Assembly (NCBI GenBank): GCA_902788645.1
Contig: CADAKW010000040.1
Coordinates: 1 to 42,096, forward strand
Reading direction: 5' to 3'
From: an uncultured Lachnospiraceae bacterium
GTDB taxonomy: Bacteria > Bacillota > Clostridia > Lachnospirales > Lachnospiraceae
Length of the DNA: 42,096 nucleotides
Of the stretch, positions 32,008 to 42,096 are shown in pieces. Numbering within the stretch: the first letter of the stretch is position 1; every line of letters starts with the position of its first letter. The notes beneath the pieces are model-generated. The model was not told the origin of the DNA. It saw nothing but the letters and a program-made list of their open reading frames with translations, and searched no databases. A program made the position numbers and the translations under genes.

Positions 32008-35000
32008 ATGGAGAAAAACAGAATACGTCCGGTAAAAGTAGGCAATGGTGTGAGAATGAGTTATGCCCATCAGGGAGAAGTTCTGGAGATGCCAAACCTC
32101 ATTGAGGTGCAGACCAATTCTTACCAGTGGTTTTTGGATGATGGTCTGAAGGAAGTATTTCGGGATATTTCCCCAATCTCTGACTTTGGCGGTCATCTCA
32201 GCCTGGAATTTGTTGATTTCAAGCTTTGCAGAGACGAGAGCAAGTACGATATTGACCAGTGTAAGGAGAGGGATGCAACTTATTCTGCCCCTTTAAAGGT
32301 TAAGGTTCGTCTGTACAACAAAGAGACTGAGGAAATTAAGGAACATGAGATCTTTATGGGTGAGTTGCCTCTGATGACAGCGACAGGTACCTTTATCATC
32401 AATGGTGCTGAGCGTGTTATCGTAAGTCAGTTGGTACGTTCCCCGGGCATTTACTATGCGATCGGTCATGATAAGATCGGTAAAGAGTTATTTTCATCTA
32501 CAGTGATCCCAAATCGTGGTGCGTGGCTGGAGTATGAGACGGATTCCAATGATGTCTTCTTCGTCCGTGTAGATAGAAATAGAAAAGTTCCGATCACTGT
32601 ATTCCTGCGTGCTCTTGGACTGGGCACCAATGCAGAGATTAAAGAGCTTTTCGGCGAGGAGCCAAAGATCCTTGCAAGTATCGAGAAGGATACAACAGAC
32701 AATTATCAGGATGGTTTGCTCGAGCTTTACAAAAAGCTTCGTCCGGGTGAGCCTCTTTCCGTAGACAGTGCCGAGAATCTTCTCAATGGTATGTTCTTCG
32801 ATCCAAAGAGATATGATCTGGCAAAGGTTGGAAGATATAAGTTCAATAAGAAACTGCACTTCAAAAACCGCATCGTAGGATGCAGACTGGCAGAGGATGC
32901 AGTGGATACTGTGACCGGCGAGAAGCTGGAGGCAGGTACTCTGATCACAGAGGAGATTGCAGTACAGTTACAGAATGCAGCGGTTCCTTATGTGATGGTT
33001 GAGCATGAGGAGCATGTGACAAAGGTTCTTTCCAACCTGATGGTTGACCTTCGTTATTATCTCCCGGATGTGGATCCAAAGAGCATCGGTGTGACAGAGG
33101 ATGTATATTATCCACTGTTAAAGCAGATCCTGGACGAGAATGAGTCCCAGGAGGATATCATCGAGGAGATCCAGTACAATATCTCTGAGCTGATCCCTAA
33201 GCATATCACCAAGGAAGATATCTTTGCTTCCATTAACTACAATATCCATCTGGAGTATGGTATTGGTAATGATGACGATATCGATCACCTGGGTAACCGT
33301 CGTATCCGTGCGGTAGGCGAGCTGCTTCAGAATCAGTATCGTATCGGTCTGTCACGTATGGAGCGTGTTGTTCGTGAGAGAATGTCCACACAGGATCTTT
33401 CTTCTATCACAGCACAGTCTCTGATCAATATTAAGCCGGTAACGGCAGCGGTGAAAGAGTTCTTCGGAAGCTCCCAGCTGTCACAGTTCATGGATCAGAA
33501 TAACCCGCTCAGTGAGCTGACTCATAAGCGTCGTCTCTCTGCATTGGGACCTGGTGGTCTGTCCCGTGACCGTGCCGGATTCGAGGTACGAGATGTCCAT
33601 TACTCTCATTACGGACGTATGTGTCCTGTAGAGACTCCTGAGGGACCAAACATCGGTTTGATCAACTCTCTGGCATCTTATGCGCGTATCAATGAATATG
33701 GCTTTGTCGAGGCTCCTTACCGTAAGGTGGACAAGACAGATCCTGCAAACCCTCGTGTTACGGATGAGGTTGTATACCTCTCTGCTGATGAGGAGGATAA
33801 ATATACCGTTGCACAGGCGAATGAGGCTCTGGATGCAGAAGGCCACTTTGTACGTAACAGCGTATCCGGCCGCCGCCGTGAAGAGACATCCGAGTTCCCA
33901 AAGAAGGATATCGATCTCATGGACGTATCTCCTAAGATGGTGTTCTCTGTGGCAACAGCCATGATCCCGTTCCTGGAGAACGATGATGCGAACCGTGCCC
34001 TGATGGGATCCAACATGCAGCGTCAGGCAGTGCCGCTTCTGGTGACAGAGGCTCCTGCAGTTGGTACAGGTATGGAGATGAAAGCTGCGATCGACTCCGG
34101 TAACTGTGTGATCGCAGAGGCAGACGGTGTGGTTGAGCGTTCCGCTTCCAATGAGATCATTGTAAAGGAAACAAACGGCAACGTTCATAATTATAAATTA
34201 GCGAAGTTCCAGCGAAGCAACCAGGGAACCAGCATGAACCAGAGACCTTTGGTCAACAAGGGTGACGAGGTAAAGGCCGGTCAGGTTCTGGCAGATGGTC
34301 CTTCTACATGCGGCGGTGAGATCGCTCTTGGTAAGAATCCACTGATCGGTTTCATGACATGGGAAGGTTACAACTACGAGGATGCGGTTCTCTTAAGTGA
34401 GAGACTGGTTCAGGAAGATGTTTACACTTCTGTACACATCAGCGAGTACAATGCCGAGGCAAGAGATACCAAGCTGGGTGCAGAGGAGATTACCCGTGAT
34501 GTACCGGGCGTTGGTGACGATGCACTGAAGGATCTGGATGAGAGAGGTATCATCCGTATCGGTGCTGAGGTTCGTGCCAATGATATTCTGGTCGGCAAGG
34601 TTACTCCGAAGGGAGAGACAGAGCTGACAGCGGAGGAGAGACTTCTCCGTGCGATCTTCGGTGAGAAGGCGAGAGAGGTACGTGATACTTCCCTGAAGGT
34701 TCCTCATGGTGAGTTTGGTATCGTTGTGGATGCCAAGGTATTTACCAGAGAGAACGGAGATGAGCTTCCGCCGGGAGTAAATGAAAATGTTCGTATTTAC
34801 ATTGCCCAGAAGCGTAAGATTCAGGTGGGCGATAAGATGGCCGGCCGTCATGGTAACAAGGGTGTGGTTTCCAGAGTACTTCCTGTGGAGGATATGCCAT
34901 TCCTTCCAAACGGACGTCCTTTGGATATCGTATTGAACCCTCTGGGTGTGCCTTCCCGTATGAACATCGGTCAGGTCCTGGAGATCCATCTGAGTCTGGC

Positions 35001-35904
35001 TGCCAAGGTGCTTGGCTTTAACGTAGCAACTCCTGTCTTTGATGGTGCAAACGAGCACGATATCATGGATACTCTGGAGATGGCAAACGATTATGCCAAT
35101 ACACCACTGGATCAGACAGAGCTTGAGGCAGAAAAGGCAAAGGCTGCTGAGGATGGAGTAGATTATCCGGCAGACGTTGTTCCTTTTGTTGATAAATATA
35201 AAGACATTCTCGATCCGGAGGTTATGGATTATCTGGTAGAGAATAAAGATTACCGTCAGCAGTGGAAGGGAGTTCCGATCCGCCGTGATGGTAAGGTACG
35301 TCTCCGTGACGGTCGTACAGGTGAGTACTTCGATGGTGAAGTTACCGTTGGTTTCATGCACTATCTGAAATTGCATCATCTGGTTGATGATAAGATCCAT
35401 GCACGTTCTACCGGTCCTTACTCACTGGTAACACAGCAGCCACTGGGTGGTAAAGCACAGTTCGGTGGACAGCGTTTCGGTGAGATGGAGGTATGGGCAC
35501 TGGAGGCTTATGGTGCTGCATACACACTTCAGGAGATCCTGACTGTGAAGTCCGATGATGTAGTCGGTCGTGTGAAGACATATGAGGCGATCATCAAGGG
35601 AGAGAACATTTCTGATCCTGGTATTCCTGAGTCATTTAAGGTACTCCTCAAAGAGCTGCAGGCACTTGCTCTTGATGTGACTGTTCTGGACGAGAACGGA
35701 AATGAAGTACCGATGACCGAGAGTGTAGAAGAGGATAATGATGAGGATATCAAGCCATTGATCGATGGTGATGCCAATTTTGCATTTGGCAGTGGAGAGT
35801 CCTTTGAATCTGCCGGTTTCAAGGAAGGAACAGCAGAAGAGTTAGAGAATGACGACATTTTTGGCGATTTTGAAGCATCAGAGGAGCCGGATGATCTGTT
35901 ATAA
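32008..35904 (+). CDS. rpoB: DNA-directed RNA polymerase subunit beta
   Basis: The beta subunit of RNA polymerase, 1298 residues. The conserved regions are intact: [15 protein letters not shown] near the start, the rifampicin region (about 483-515: [20 protein letters not shown] and [11 protein letters not shown]) with the usual Asp, His and Ser, so no resistance mutation is seen there; then [16 protein letters not shown], and the C-terminal [18 protein letters not shown]. The tail of about 50 residues is acidic with Phe. AAGGAG precedes the ATG. In most Firmicutes the rplJ and rplL genes lie just upstream, but here the upstream gene is the divergent GH3 enzyme. rpoC follows after 50 bases. 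Confidence 0.98.
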   Translation: MEKNRIRPVKVGNGVRMSYAHQGEVLEMPNLIEVQTNSYQWFLDDGLKEVFRDISPISDFGGHLSLEFVDFKLCRDESKYDIDQCKERDATYSAPLKVKVRLYNKETEEIKEHEIFMGELPLMTATGTFIINGAERVIVSQLVRSPGIYYAIGHDKIGKELFSSTVIPNRGAWLEYETDSNDVFFVRVDRNRKVPITVFLRALGLGTNAEIKELFGEEPKILASIEKDTTDNYQDGLLELYKKLRPGEPLSVDSAENLLNGMFFDPKRYDLAKVGRYKFNKKLHFKNRIVGCRLAEDAVDTVTGEKLEAGTLITEEIAVQLQNAAVPYVMVEHEEHVTKVLSNLMVDLRYYLPDVDPKSIGVTEDVYYPLLKQILDENESQEDIIEEIQYNISELIPKHITKEDIFASINYNIHLEYGIGNDDDIDHLGNRRIRAVGELLQNQYRIGLSRMERVVRERMSTQDLSSITAQSLINIKPVTAAVKEFFGSSQLSQFMDQNNPLSELTHKRRLSALGPGGLSRDRAGFEVRDVHYSHYGRMCPVETPEGPNIGLINSLASYARINEYGFVEAPYRKVDKTDPANPRVTDEVVYLSADEEDKYTVAQANEALDAEGHFVRNSVSGRRREETSEFPKKDIDLMDVSPKMVFSVATAMIPFLENDDANRALMGSNMQRQAVPLLVTEAPAVGTGMEMKAAIDSGNCVIAEADGVVERSASNEIIVKETNGNVHNYKLAKFQRSNQGTSMNQRPLVNKGDEVKAGQVLADGPSTCGGEIALGKNPLIGFMTWEGYNYEDAVLLSERLVQEDVYTSVHISEYNAEARDTKLGAEEITRDVPGVGDDALKDLDERGIIRIGAEVRANDILVGKVTPKGETELTAEERLLRAIFGEKAREVRDTSLKVPHGEFGIVVDAKVFTRENGDELPPGVNENVRIYIAQKRKIQVGDKMAGRHGNKGVVSRVLPVEDMPFLPNGRPLDIVLNPLGVPSRMNIGQVLEIHLSLAAKVLGFNVATPVFDGANEHDIMDTLEMANDYANTPLDQTELEAEKAKAAEDGVDYPADVVPFVDKYKDILDPEVMDYLVENKDYRQQWKGVPIRRDGKVRLRDGRTGEYFDGEVTVGFMHYLKLHHLVDDKIHARSTGPYSLVTQQPLGGKAQFGGQRFGEMEVWALEAYGAAYTLQEILTVKSDDVVGRVKTYEAIIKGENISDPGIPESFKVLLKELQALALDVTVLDENGNEVPMTESVEEDNDEDIKPLIDGDANFAFGSGESFESAGFKEGTAEELENDDIFGDFEASEEPDDLL

Positions 35905-35954
35905 GACGAAACTTCGGATTTACACAACCTGGATATGGAAGAATGGAGGTTACT

Positions 35955-38900
35955 ATGATCGATAGTACTGTAAAGGAAGAAAAGCATATCACATATGATG
36001 CGATCAAGATTGGTCTTGCATCTCCGGAAAAGATCAGAGAGTGGTCCCGTGGTGAGGTAAAGAAGCCGGAGACCATCAACTACAGAACATTAAAGCCGGA
36101 AAAGGACGGACTGTTCTGTGAAAAGATCTTTGGACCAAGCAAGGACTGGGAGTGTCATTGTGGTAAATATAAAAAGATTCGTTATAAAGGCGTTGTCTGT
36201 GACCGTTGTGGTGTTGAGGTAACAAAGGCAAGCGTACGTCGTGAGCGTATGGGTCATATTGAGCTGGCAGCACCGGTATCACATATCTGGTATTTCAAGG
36301 GTATCCCAAGCCGTATGGGTCTGATCCTTGATGTGTCTCCAAAGAACCTGGAAAAGGTCCTTTACTTTGCATCTTATATCGTACTGGAGGCTCAGGACGG
36401 TATTGGTCTGCAGCAGAAGCAGATCCTGTCTGAGGCAGAGTATCAGGAGGCTAGAGCAAACTATGGCAATGCATTCCGTGCCGGTATGGGTGCAGAGTCT
36501 ATCATGGAGCTTTTGATGAGCATCGACCTTGAGGAAGAGTCCAACACCCTCAAGGAGGAGCTGAAAAATGCATCCGGCCAGAAGCGTGCCCGTATCATCA
36601 AGAGACTGGAAGTGATCGAAGCATTCCGTGGCTCAGGAAACAAGCCGGAGTGGATGATCCTTACTGTTATTCCGGTAATTCCGCCGGATCTTCGTCCTAT
36701 GGTACAGCTGGACGGAGGACGTTTTGCAACATCTGATATGAACGATCTTTATCGTCGTATCATCAATAGAAATAACCGTCTGAAGAGACTGCTGGAGCTG
36801 GGTGCACCGGATATTATCGTCCGCAATGAGAAGAGAATGCTCCAGGAGGCAGTGGATGCCCTGATTGACAACGGCCGTCGTGGTCGTCCTGTCACAGGTC
36901 CCGGAAACAGACCGCTCAAGTCTCTGTCTGATATGTTAAAGGGTAAGCAGGGACGTTTCCGTCAGAACCTGTTAGGTAAGCGTGTTGACTATTCCGGTCG
37001 TTCCGTTATCGTCGTAGGTCCTGAGCTCAAGATCTACCAGTGTGGTCTTCCGAAGGAGATGGCCATTGAGCTGTTCAAGCCTTTCGTTATGAAGGAGCTG
37101 GTAGCAGACGGAACAGCACACAATATCAAGCAGGCCAAGAAGATGGTTGAGAAGCTTCAGCCGGAGGTATGGGATGTGCTTGAGGAGGTTATCCGTGAGC
37201 ATCCGGTTATGCTGAACCGTGCCCCTACACTTCACCGTCTTGGTATTCAGGCATTTGAGCCGACACTGGTAGAGGGTAAAGCGATCAAGCTTCATCCACT
37301 GGTATGTACCGCGTTCAACGCCGATTTCGATGGTGACCAGATGGCTGTGCATCTGCCACTGTCCGTAGAGGCACAGGCAGAGTGCCGTTTCCTTCTTCTT
37401 TCACCAAACAACCTGCTGAAACCGTCCGATGGTGGTGTGGTTGCCGTTCCTTCACAGGATATGGTACTTGGTATCTACTATCTGACACAGGAAAGACCTG
37501 GTGTAAAGGGCGAGGGCAAGTTCTTCAAGTCTGTCAACGAGGCGATCACAGCTTATGAAAACGGCGTGGTTACACTTCACTCCCGCATTACAGTCCGCAG
37601 AAGCGGTGTCAATGCAGAGGGACAGGTTGAGATCAAAAATATCGAGTCTACTCTGGGACGTTTCATCTTCAACGAGATCCTTCCACAGGATCTGGGCTTT
37701 GTAGACAGAAGCAATCCGGACAATTTCCTGACACTGGAGGTAGACTTCCATGTAGGTAAGAAGCAGTTAAAGCAGATTCTGGAGAAGTGTATCGATGTAC
37801 ACGGTGCTACAGGTACTGCTGAGACAATGGATCATATTAAAGCATTAGGTTATAAGTATTCTACCCGTGCAGCCATGACCGTATCCATTTCCGATATGAC
37901 CGTGCCTGCAGCCAAGAAGGATATTCTGGCAGATGCGGAAAAGACAGTTGAGACGATCACACGTAAGTTCCACCGTGGTCTCCTGACCGAGGAGGAGCGT
38001 TACAAGGCAGTTGTCAATACATGGTTCGCAGCCGATGATAAGCTGACAAAGGCTCTGATGGCCGGTCTGGATCGTTACAACAACATCTTCATGATGGCTG
38101 ATTCCGGTGCCCGTGGTTCTCAGGCACAGATCAAGCAGCTTGCCGGTATGCGTGGACTGATGGCGGATACATCAGGACGTACCATCGAGCTCCCGATCAA
38201 GTCAAACTTCCGTGAAGGTCTTGACGTATTGGAGTACTTCATTTCAGCCCATGGTGCTCGTAAGGGTCTGTCCGATACAGCCCTTCGTACAGCCGATTCC
38301 GGATACCTGACCCGTCGTCTGGTGGATGTATCTCAGGAGCTTTCCATCCGTGAAGTAGACTGCAGCGTGGGACGTGATGAGATCCCGGGTATGGAGATTG
38401 GTGAGTTTGCCGATGGCAAGGAGCTGATCGAGTCTCTGGAAGAGCGTATTACAGGTAGATTTGCCTGCGAGAATATGTATGATGACAATGGTGAGCTGAT
38501 CGTAAAAGCAAACCATATGATCACACCAAAGAGAGCCGCACGTATTGTAAATACAAAGGCGATCATGGATGCCGGTTCTAAGGCAAGAGTCAAGATCCGT
38601 ACGATCCTGACCTGTAAGTCACACATCGGTGTCTGTGCAAAATGTTACGGTGCCAACATGGCAACCGGTGAGCCGGTTCAGGTTGGTGAGGCTGTCGGTA
38701 TTATCGCTGCACAGTCCATCGGTGAGCCTGGTACACAGCTGACCATGCGTACATTCCATGCCGGTGGTGTAGCCGGTGACGATATCACACAGGGTCTTCC
38801 TCGTGTCGAGGAGCTTTTCGAGGCTCGTAAGCCGAAGGGACTTGCCATCATCGCTGAGTTCGGTGGTACTGTAACTATCCGTGATACCAAGAAGAAGCGT

Positions 38901-39680
38901 GAGGTTGTTGTTACCAACAAGGAGACAGGCGACAGCAAGGCATATCTGATCCCATACGGTTCCCGTATCAAGGTACTTGAGGGACAGGAGCTTGAAGCCG
39001 GTGATGAGCTTACAGAGGGTAGTGTAAATCCACATGATATCCTCGCGATCAAGGGTGTCCGTGCCGTACAGGATTACATGATCCGTGAGGTGCAGCGTGT
39101 TTACCGTCTGCAGGGTGTAGATATCAACGATAAGCATATCGAGGTTATCGTTCGTCAGATGCTCAAGAAGATCCGTATCGAGAATAATGGTGATTCTGAT
39201 TATCTACCGGGTGTTATGGTCGATGCCCTTGATTATGAGGACACGGTAGAGGCACTTACCAAGGAGGGCAAGGAGCCGCCGGAAGGAAGTCAGGTTATGC
39301 TTGGTATTACCAAGGCTGCACTGGCAACCAATTCCTTCATGTCAGCTGCATCCTTCCAGGAGACCACAAAGGTTCTGACTGATGCTGCTATTAAGGGAAA
39401 GATCGATCCACTGGTCGGTCTGAAGGAGAATGTTATCATTGGTAAGCTGATTCCTGTTGGAACCGGTATGAAGAGATATCGTTCCGTAAAACTTGACTGC
39501 GATGAAGAGGCAGAGCGCGAGATTGCTGCAATTCGTGCAGCCAAGGCAGCAAAGTCTGAGGAAGAGGATAAAAAGGACGACAAGAAAGACCGTTCTAAGG
39601 AAAAAGAAGTGATCGTGGAAGAAGAGTCTGCAAAGGACTTCGCTTCTTCTGACGGAGAGCTTGTATATTCTACTTCATAA
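35955..39680 (+). CDS. rpoC: DNA-directed RNA polymerase subunit beta'
   Basis: The beta' subunit, 1241 residues. The N-terminal zinc site [20 protein letters not shown] is at about 60-80. The catalytic motif NADFDGD binding Mg is at about 454-460. A second zinc site with [13 protein letters not shown] is near 886. The tail (about 1190-1241) is a run of Lys, Asp and Glu, probably disordered. GGAGG lies six bases before the ATG at 35955; an ATG four codons upstream would overlap that site. It is co-transcribed with rpoB. A strong terminator follows, so the usual rpsL-rpsG-fusA genes are not next to it. Confidence 0.98.
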   Translation: MIDSTVKEEKHITYDAIKIGLASPEKIREWSRGEVKKPETINYRTLKPEKDGLFCEKIFGPSKDWECHCGKYKKIRYKGVVCDRCGVEVTKASVRRERMGHIELAAPVSHIWYFKGIPSRMGLILDVSPKNLEKVLYFASYIVLEAQDGIGLQQKQILSEAEYQEARANYGNAFRAGMGAESIMELLMSIDLEEESNTLKEELKNASGQKRARIIKRLEVIEAFRGSGNKPEWMILTVIPVIPPDLRPMVQLDGGRFATSDMNDLYRRIINRNNRLKRLLELGAPDIIVRNEKRMLQEAVDALIDNGRRGRPVTGPGNRPLKSLSDMLKGKQGRFRQNLLGKRVDYSGRSVIVVGPELKIYQCGLPKEMAIELFKPFVMKELVADGTAHNIKQAKKMVEKLQPEVWDVLEEVIREHPVMLNRAPTLHRLGIQAFEPTLVEGKAIKLHPLVCTAFNADFDGDQMAVHLPLSVEAQAECRFLLLSPNNLLKPSDGGVVAVPSQDMVLGIYYLTQERPGVKGEGKFFKSVNEAITAYENGVVTLHSRITVRRSGVNAEGQVEIKNIESTLGRFIFNEILPQDLGFVDRSNPDNFLTLEVDFHVGKKQLKQILEKCIDVHGATGTAETMDHIKALGYKYSTRAAMTVSISDMTVPAAKKDILADAEKTVETITRKFHRGLLTEEERYKAVVNTWFAADDKLTKALMAGLDRYNNIFMMADSGARGSQAQIKQLAGMRGLMADTSGRTIELPIKSNFREGLDVLEYFISAHGARKGLSDTALRTADSGYLTRRLVDVSQELSIREVDCSVGRDEIPGMEIGEFADGKELIESLEERITGRFACENMYDDNGELIVKANHMITPKRAARIVNTKAIMDAGSKARVKIRTILTCKSHIGVCAKCYGANMATGEPVQVGEAVGIIAAQSIGEPGTQLTMRTFHAGGVAGDDITQGLPRVEELFEARKPKGLAIIAEFGGTVTIRDTKKKREVVVTNKETGDSKAYLIPYGSRIKVLEGQELEAGDELTEGSVNPHDILAIKGVRAVQDYMIREVQRVYRLQGVDINDKHIEVIVRQMLKKIRIENNGDSDYLPGVMVDALDYEDTVEALTKEGKEPPEGSQVMLGITKAALATNSFMSAASFQETTKVLTDAAIKGKIDPLVGLKENVIIGKLIPVGTGMKRYRSVKLDCDEEAEREIAAIRAAKAAKSEEEDKKDDKKDRSKEKEVIVEEESAKDFASSDGELVYSTS

Positions 39681-39694
39681 ATAAAGCTTATATC

Positions 39695-39731
39695 AGAGGC
39701 ATTTTATCATGGGATAAAATGCCTCTTTTTT
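39695..39731 (+). terminator. Rho-independent terminator after rpoC
   Basis: AGAGGCATTTTATC (39695-39708) pairs with GATAAAATGCCTCT (39713-39726) around a 4-base loop, followed by a T-run. It is a strong terminator. Confidence 0.95.
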
Positions 39732-39739
39732 AGGGAATA

Positions 39740-39836
39740 GGAAAATGCTCGTAACTTAATGCAAAGCCAACGAGAATTGCGAAGCAATTCTTGGAGGGCA
39801 AAACGTTGGTTTTGACCGTTTTCCTTTTGTGGAAAA
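39740..39836. repeat. Structured intergenic element with alternative pairings
   Basis: The gap between rpoC and the GH5 gene holds overlapping inverted repeats: GAATTGC/GCAATTC (39774-39790), flanked by CCAA and TTGG; CCAACG (39767-39772) with CGTTGG (39804-39809); GGAAAA (39740-39745) with TTTTCC (39819-39824), which can also pair with GGAAAA at 39831-39836. Several of these pairings exclude each other. It lies after the rpoC terminator and before the GH5 promoter, and may be a repeat element rather than a leader. Confidence 0.5.
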
Positions 39837-39871
39837 TTGCTGTTTATAGGAGTGTATAAGGAGCGTTGTTG

Positions 39872-39900
39872 TTGCAAATTGTATAAAAGCATGATAAAAT
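39872..39900 (+). promoter_or_regulatory. Predicted sigma-A promoter of the GH5 gene
   Basis: TTGCAA (39872-39877), 17 bases, TAAAAT (39895-39900), about 70 bases before the ATG. Confidence 0.6.
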
Positions 39901-39969
39901 ATTTCCGTAGGCATAGTGATTTTGTCTACATGCAGATTTATATCATAAAATTAAAGGAAGGATGTTATA

Positions 39970-42096
39970 ATGAGGAGATTTACAAAGCAAATACTGGCTT
40001 CAGTTCTTTCATTGGCAATGGTTGTAAGCTCGGCAAGCGGGATCGGCATTGCCTCTGTAAAGAAGACTGTTCAGGCAGAGGAAACGACAGAAGAAGTGCC
40101 AAGCAATATTGGCGAAGAGCGTACATTGCCAAGTGGATTTAAGACAAAAGACAATGGCGTGATGAGAGACAATATGGATTCTGCTGCTTATATGAGCAGA
40201 ATGGGTCTTGGATGGAACTATGGAAACTCTCTGGATCAGGCAATTGATACCAGTAAGATGTCAGATGAGGAGAAGAACAAGGTCGATGTAGAATATTGTG
40301 AGACATCAGCCAACAATCTTGCTCTGACTCAGAAAAACGTTGATAGACTGAAGAAATATGGTTTTCGAAATATTCGTATTCCGGTAGCATGGTCTAACCT
40401 GATGGACATTTCTGAGGATAAGATGACATACACGATCAATGAAGGCTATCTTCAGCGTGTTGAGGAGGTCATCAACTATTGCTTAAATGACGGACTGTAT
40501 GCCATCGTAAATATTCACTATGATGGTGACTGGTGGGGACAGTTCGGTGATGCAGATGAGTCTGTACGCCAGCAGGCATGGGCTCGTTTCCGTCAGATCT
40601 GGACCCAGGTCAGCAACCGGTACAGAGATTACTCTGACCGTCTGATCTTTGAGTCTGCCAACGAAGAGCTGGGCGACCGTCTCAACGACAACTGGGTAAA
40701 GAGAGACACGAACAACAAGACAGGTGTCTTAACGGTTGATGAGCAGTATGAGACCATGAATCAGATCAATCAGGAGTTTGTAAATATTGTCCGCCAGTCA
40801 GGAGGCAACAATGAAAAGCGTTATCTTCTGATCGCAGGTTACAGCACCAACATCGAGAGAACCTGTGATGACAGATTTGTAATGCCGACAGATCCGATCA
40901 AGGAAAACGGTGTCAGCAAGCTCAGCGTATCCGTTCATTATTATACTCCTTGGAACTATTGTGGCGGAAGCGAGTATCATCAGGGCGAGGGCGATGCACC
41001 ACGTCTGTATGACTGGGGTACCGATGAAGATATCAAGGAGATGCATGACAACCTTGATATGATGAGCAAGTTTACCCAGCAGGGTTATGGCGTGATTATT
41101 GGTGAATATGGTGTTCAGACAACTGCCGCAGACGGTATCGCCAATTATATCTATGAGATGGGACAGTATGCACTGGAAAAAGGCATGGTTCCGGTACTGT
41201 GGGATAACGGCGGATGGTTTAACCGACAGAAAAACATTATCTCTTATGACGATGTTGCCCAGGCAATCCTTGACATGACAGGGGCAGAGGGTACCGGCAA
41301 AAAAGCAAAAGTAAATACCGGTAAACCACTATACACAGAGCTGCTTGATGAGAGTGTAGTTACTCCGGTCTATACATGGGAAGGAAAATGGAAAAAGAAC
41401 GGTGGTAACAACGAGACATATTGTGAGCCAAAGCTTACAGTAGTATCCAATGATGGGACAAATGACTGGTATTATCATTGTAACAGTTATGGATATTGGG
41501 CCGTTATTTATTCCGAGGCATTAAAGAATGTCAAGCATTTATATGTACGGGTTACCTGTGAAGATGATGATATTGACAGCTCCGCATTGCAGCTTGCATC
41601 AGCGGAGTTTAAGGAAGCTTATCCGCCGGAGAACGGACTGTATGATGAAAATGAGGCACTTCAGGTAGCCAATAAGGGCGCACTGGAAAATTGCACCAAC
41701 GGCAAAGAAACGAATATCAGCGCAGAAGAAAACTGGAGTGGCAAGATCTTCTCCATTGACGAGGATCTGTTACAGGGAAAGAGTATTTTTTGGATCTCTG
41801 CATCCAATAAGCCGGTATTTACAAAGATCGAGCTGTTTGCATCTGACGAGCCATTCCCTGAGGTGACTCCGCTGCCGGTACCACCGAGAAGAACTCCGGT
41901 TCCGATCCCGGCACAGGATCCAAGCGCAGCGCCAAGCCAGAGTCCGGCAGCTCCAACAGCAAGCCCGCAGAATACGACACCGGTCGCATCAGCACCGGCA
42001 CAGATCCCGACAAAGACAGCAGTTGCAGCAAAGGGTGATGTCGTAAAGGATAAAAATGCATCTTATACGATCTCAAATACCAAAACAAAGACAGTA
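39970..42096 (+). CDS. Secreted GH5-family endoglucanase/mannanase, 3' end cut by the window
   Basis: The frame is open from the ATG to the last base: 709 residues with no stop. A signal peptide covers about 1-37 (MRRFTKQILASVLSLAMVVS, cleavage probably after VQA). The GH5 barrel runs about 60-440: MGLGWNYGNSLD, the catalytic acid Glu232 in ESANEEL, HYYTPWNY, and the nucleophile Glu379 in IIGEYGV. A module of about 160 residues with CBM-like character and Trp/Tyr follows (TWEGKWKKNGG to FTKIELFASD). Then comes a Pro/Ser/Thr/Ala-rich linker (about 635-685), after which a new domain begins with ASYTISNTKTKTV, which resembles the beta-rich surface modules of Lachnospiraceae. GGAAGG precedes the ATG. 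Substrate is probably cellulose or mannan; the family covers both. Confidence 0.9.
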   Translation, partial: MRRFTKQILASVLSLAMVVSSASGIGIASVKKTVQAEETTEEVPSNIGEERTLPSGFKTKDNGVMRDNMDSAAYMSRMGLGWNYGNSLDQAIDTSKMSDEEKNKVDVEYCETSANNLALTQKNVDRLKKYGFRNIRIPVAWSNLMDISEDKMTYTINEGYLQRVEEVINYCLNDGLYAIVNIHYDGDWWGQFGDADESVRQQAWARFRQIWTQVSNRYRDYSDRLIFESANEELGDRLNDNWVKRDTNNKTGVLTVDEQYETMNQINQEFVNIVRQSGGNNEKRYLLIAGYSTNIERTCDDRFVMPTDPIKENGVSKLSVSVHYYTPWNYCGGSEYHQGEGDAPRLYDWGTDEDIKEMHDNLDMMSKFTQQGYGVIIGEYGVQTTAADGIANYIYEMGQYALEKGMVPVLWDNGGWFNRQKNIISYDDVAQAILDMTGAEGTGKKAKVNTGKPLYTELLDESVVTPVYTWEGKWKKNGGNNETYCEPKLTVVSNDGTNDWYYHCNSYGYWAVIYSEALKNVKHLYVRVTCEDDDIDSSALQLASAEFKEAYPPENGLYDENEALQVANKGALENCTNGKETNISAEENWSGKIFSIDEDLLQGKSIFWISASNKPVFTKIELFASDEPFPEVTPLPVPPRRTPVPIPAQDPSAAPSQSPAAPTASPQNTTPVASAPAQIPTKTAVAAKGDVVKDKNASYTISNTKTKTV

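Noticed and set aside
34393-35400. Minus-strand open frame of 335 codons
   Set aside because: It is opposite rpoB and only reflects the codon use of that gene.

Overview
The window looks like a chromosomal segment of a low-to-mid GC, spore-lineage Clostridia bacterium, most likely a Lachnospiraceae member. This rests on strong AGGAGG-type ribosome binding sites, SpoIIID, a SipL-like coat protein with DUF3794 and LysM domains, CwlD, DUF4250 and DUF1858 proteins, a MecA-family adaptor, and a secreted GH5 glycanase with a Pro-rich linker. The genus cannot be fixed from the sequence alone.

Layout. (1) 1-5100: a pantothenate/CoA cluster, DUF2520 ketopantoate-reductase candidate (cut by the window start), panB, panC, panD, coaBC, then a membrane-anchored protein of unknown function. 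(2) 5177-8107: truA, divergent from an iron-type alcohol dehydrogenase, then a 2[4Fe-4S] ferredoxin and a DUF1858 redox protein. (3) 8251-9837: a MecA-family adaptor and a 77-residue unknown protein with a long leader. (4) 10128-15769: a membrane-anchored GH18 protein, then cwlD-tsaC-phosphatase-rpiB in one tight run, then ilvE. (5) 15937-20260: sipL-like gene, a chemotaxis receptor, a GNAT acetyltransferase and DUF4250. (6) A roughly 520-bp imperfect palindrome, then murG. (7) 22111-25846: a three-gene MacAB-like ABC export system. (8) 26025-28899: trkA-trkH potassium uptake. (9) spoIIID and a GH3 beta-glucosidase. (10) rpoB-rpoC, followed by the secreted GH5 enzyme that runs off the window end.

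Working together: the first cluster would convert ketoisovalerate and aspartate to 4'-phosphopantetheine. However, panB carries tandem duplications at both ends and panC has lost the conserved pantoate-binding segment, so pantothenate synthesis may be broken here unless these are sequence errors. Four copies of a 20-bp palindrome sit in every sizeable gap of this cluster and suggest a common regulator. Spore-related genes (GH18 possibly, cwlD, sipL-like, spoIIID) are scattered, and a 23-bp tandem duplication upstream of the sipL-like gene yields two predicted sigma-E-type promoters. rpoBC stands without its usual ribosomal-protein neighbours. No tRNA, rRNA, CRISPR array, transposase or phage gene was seen.
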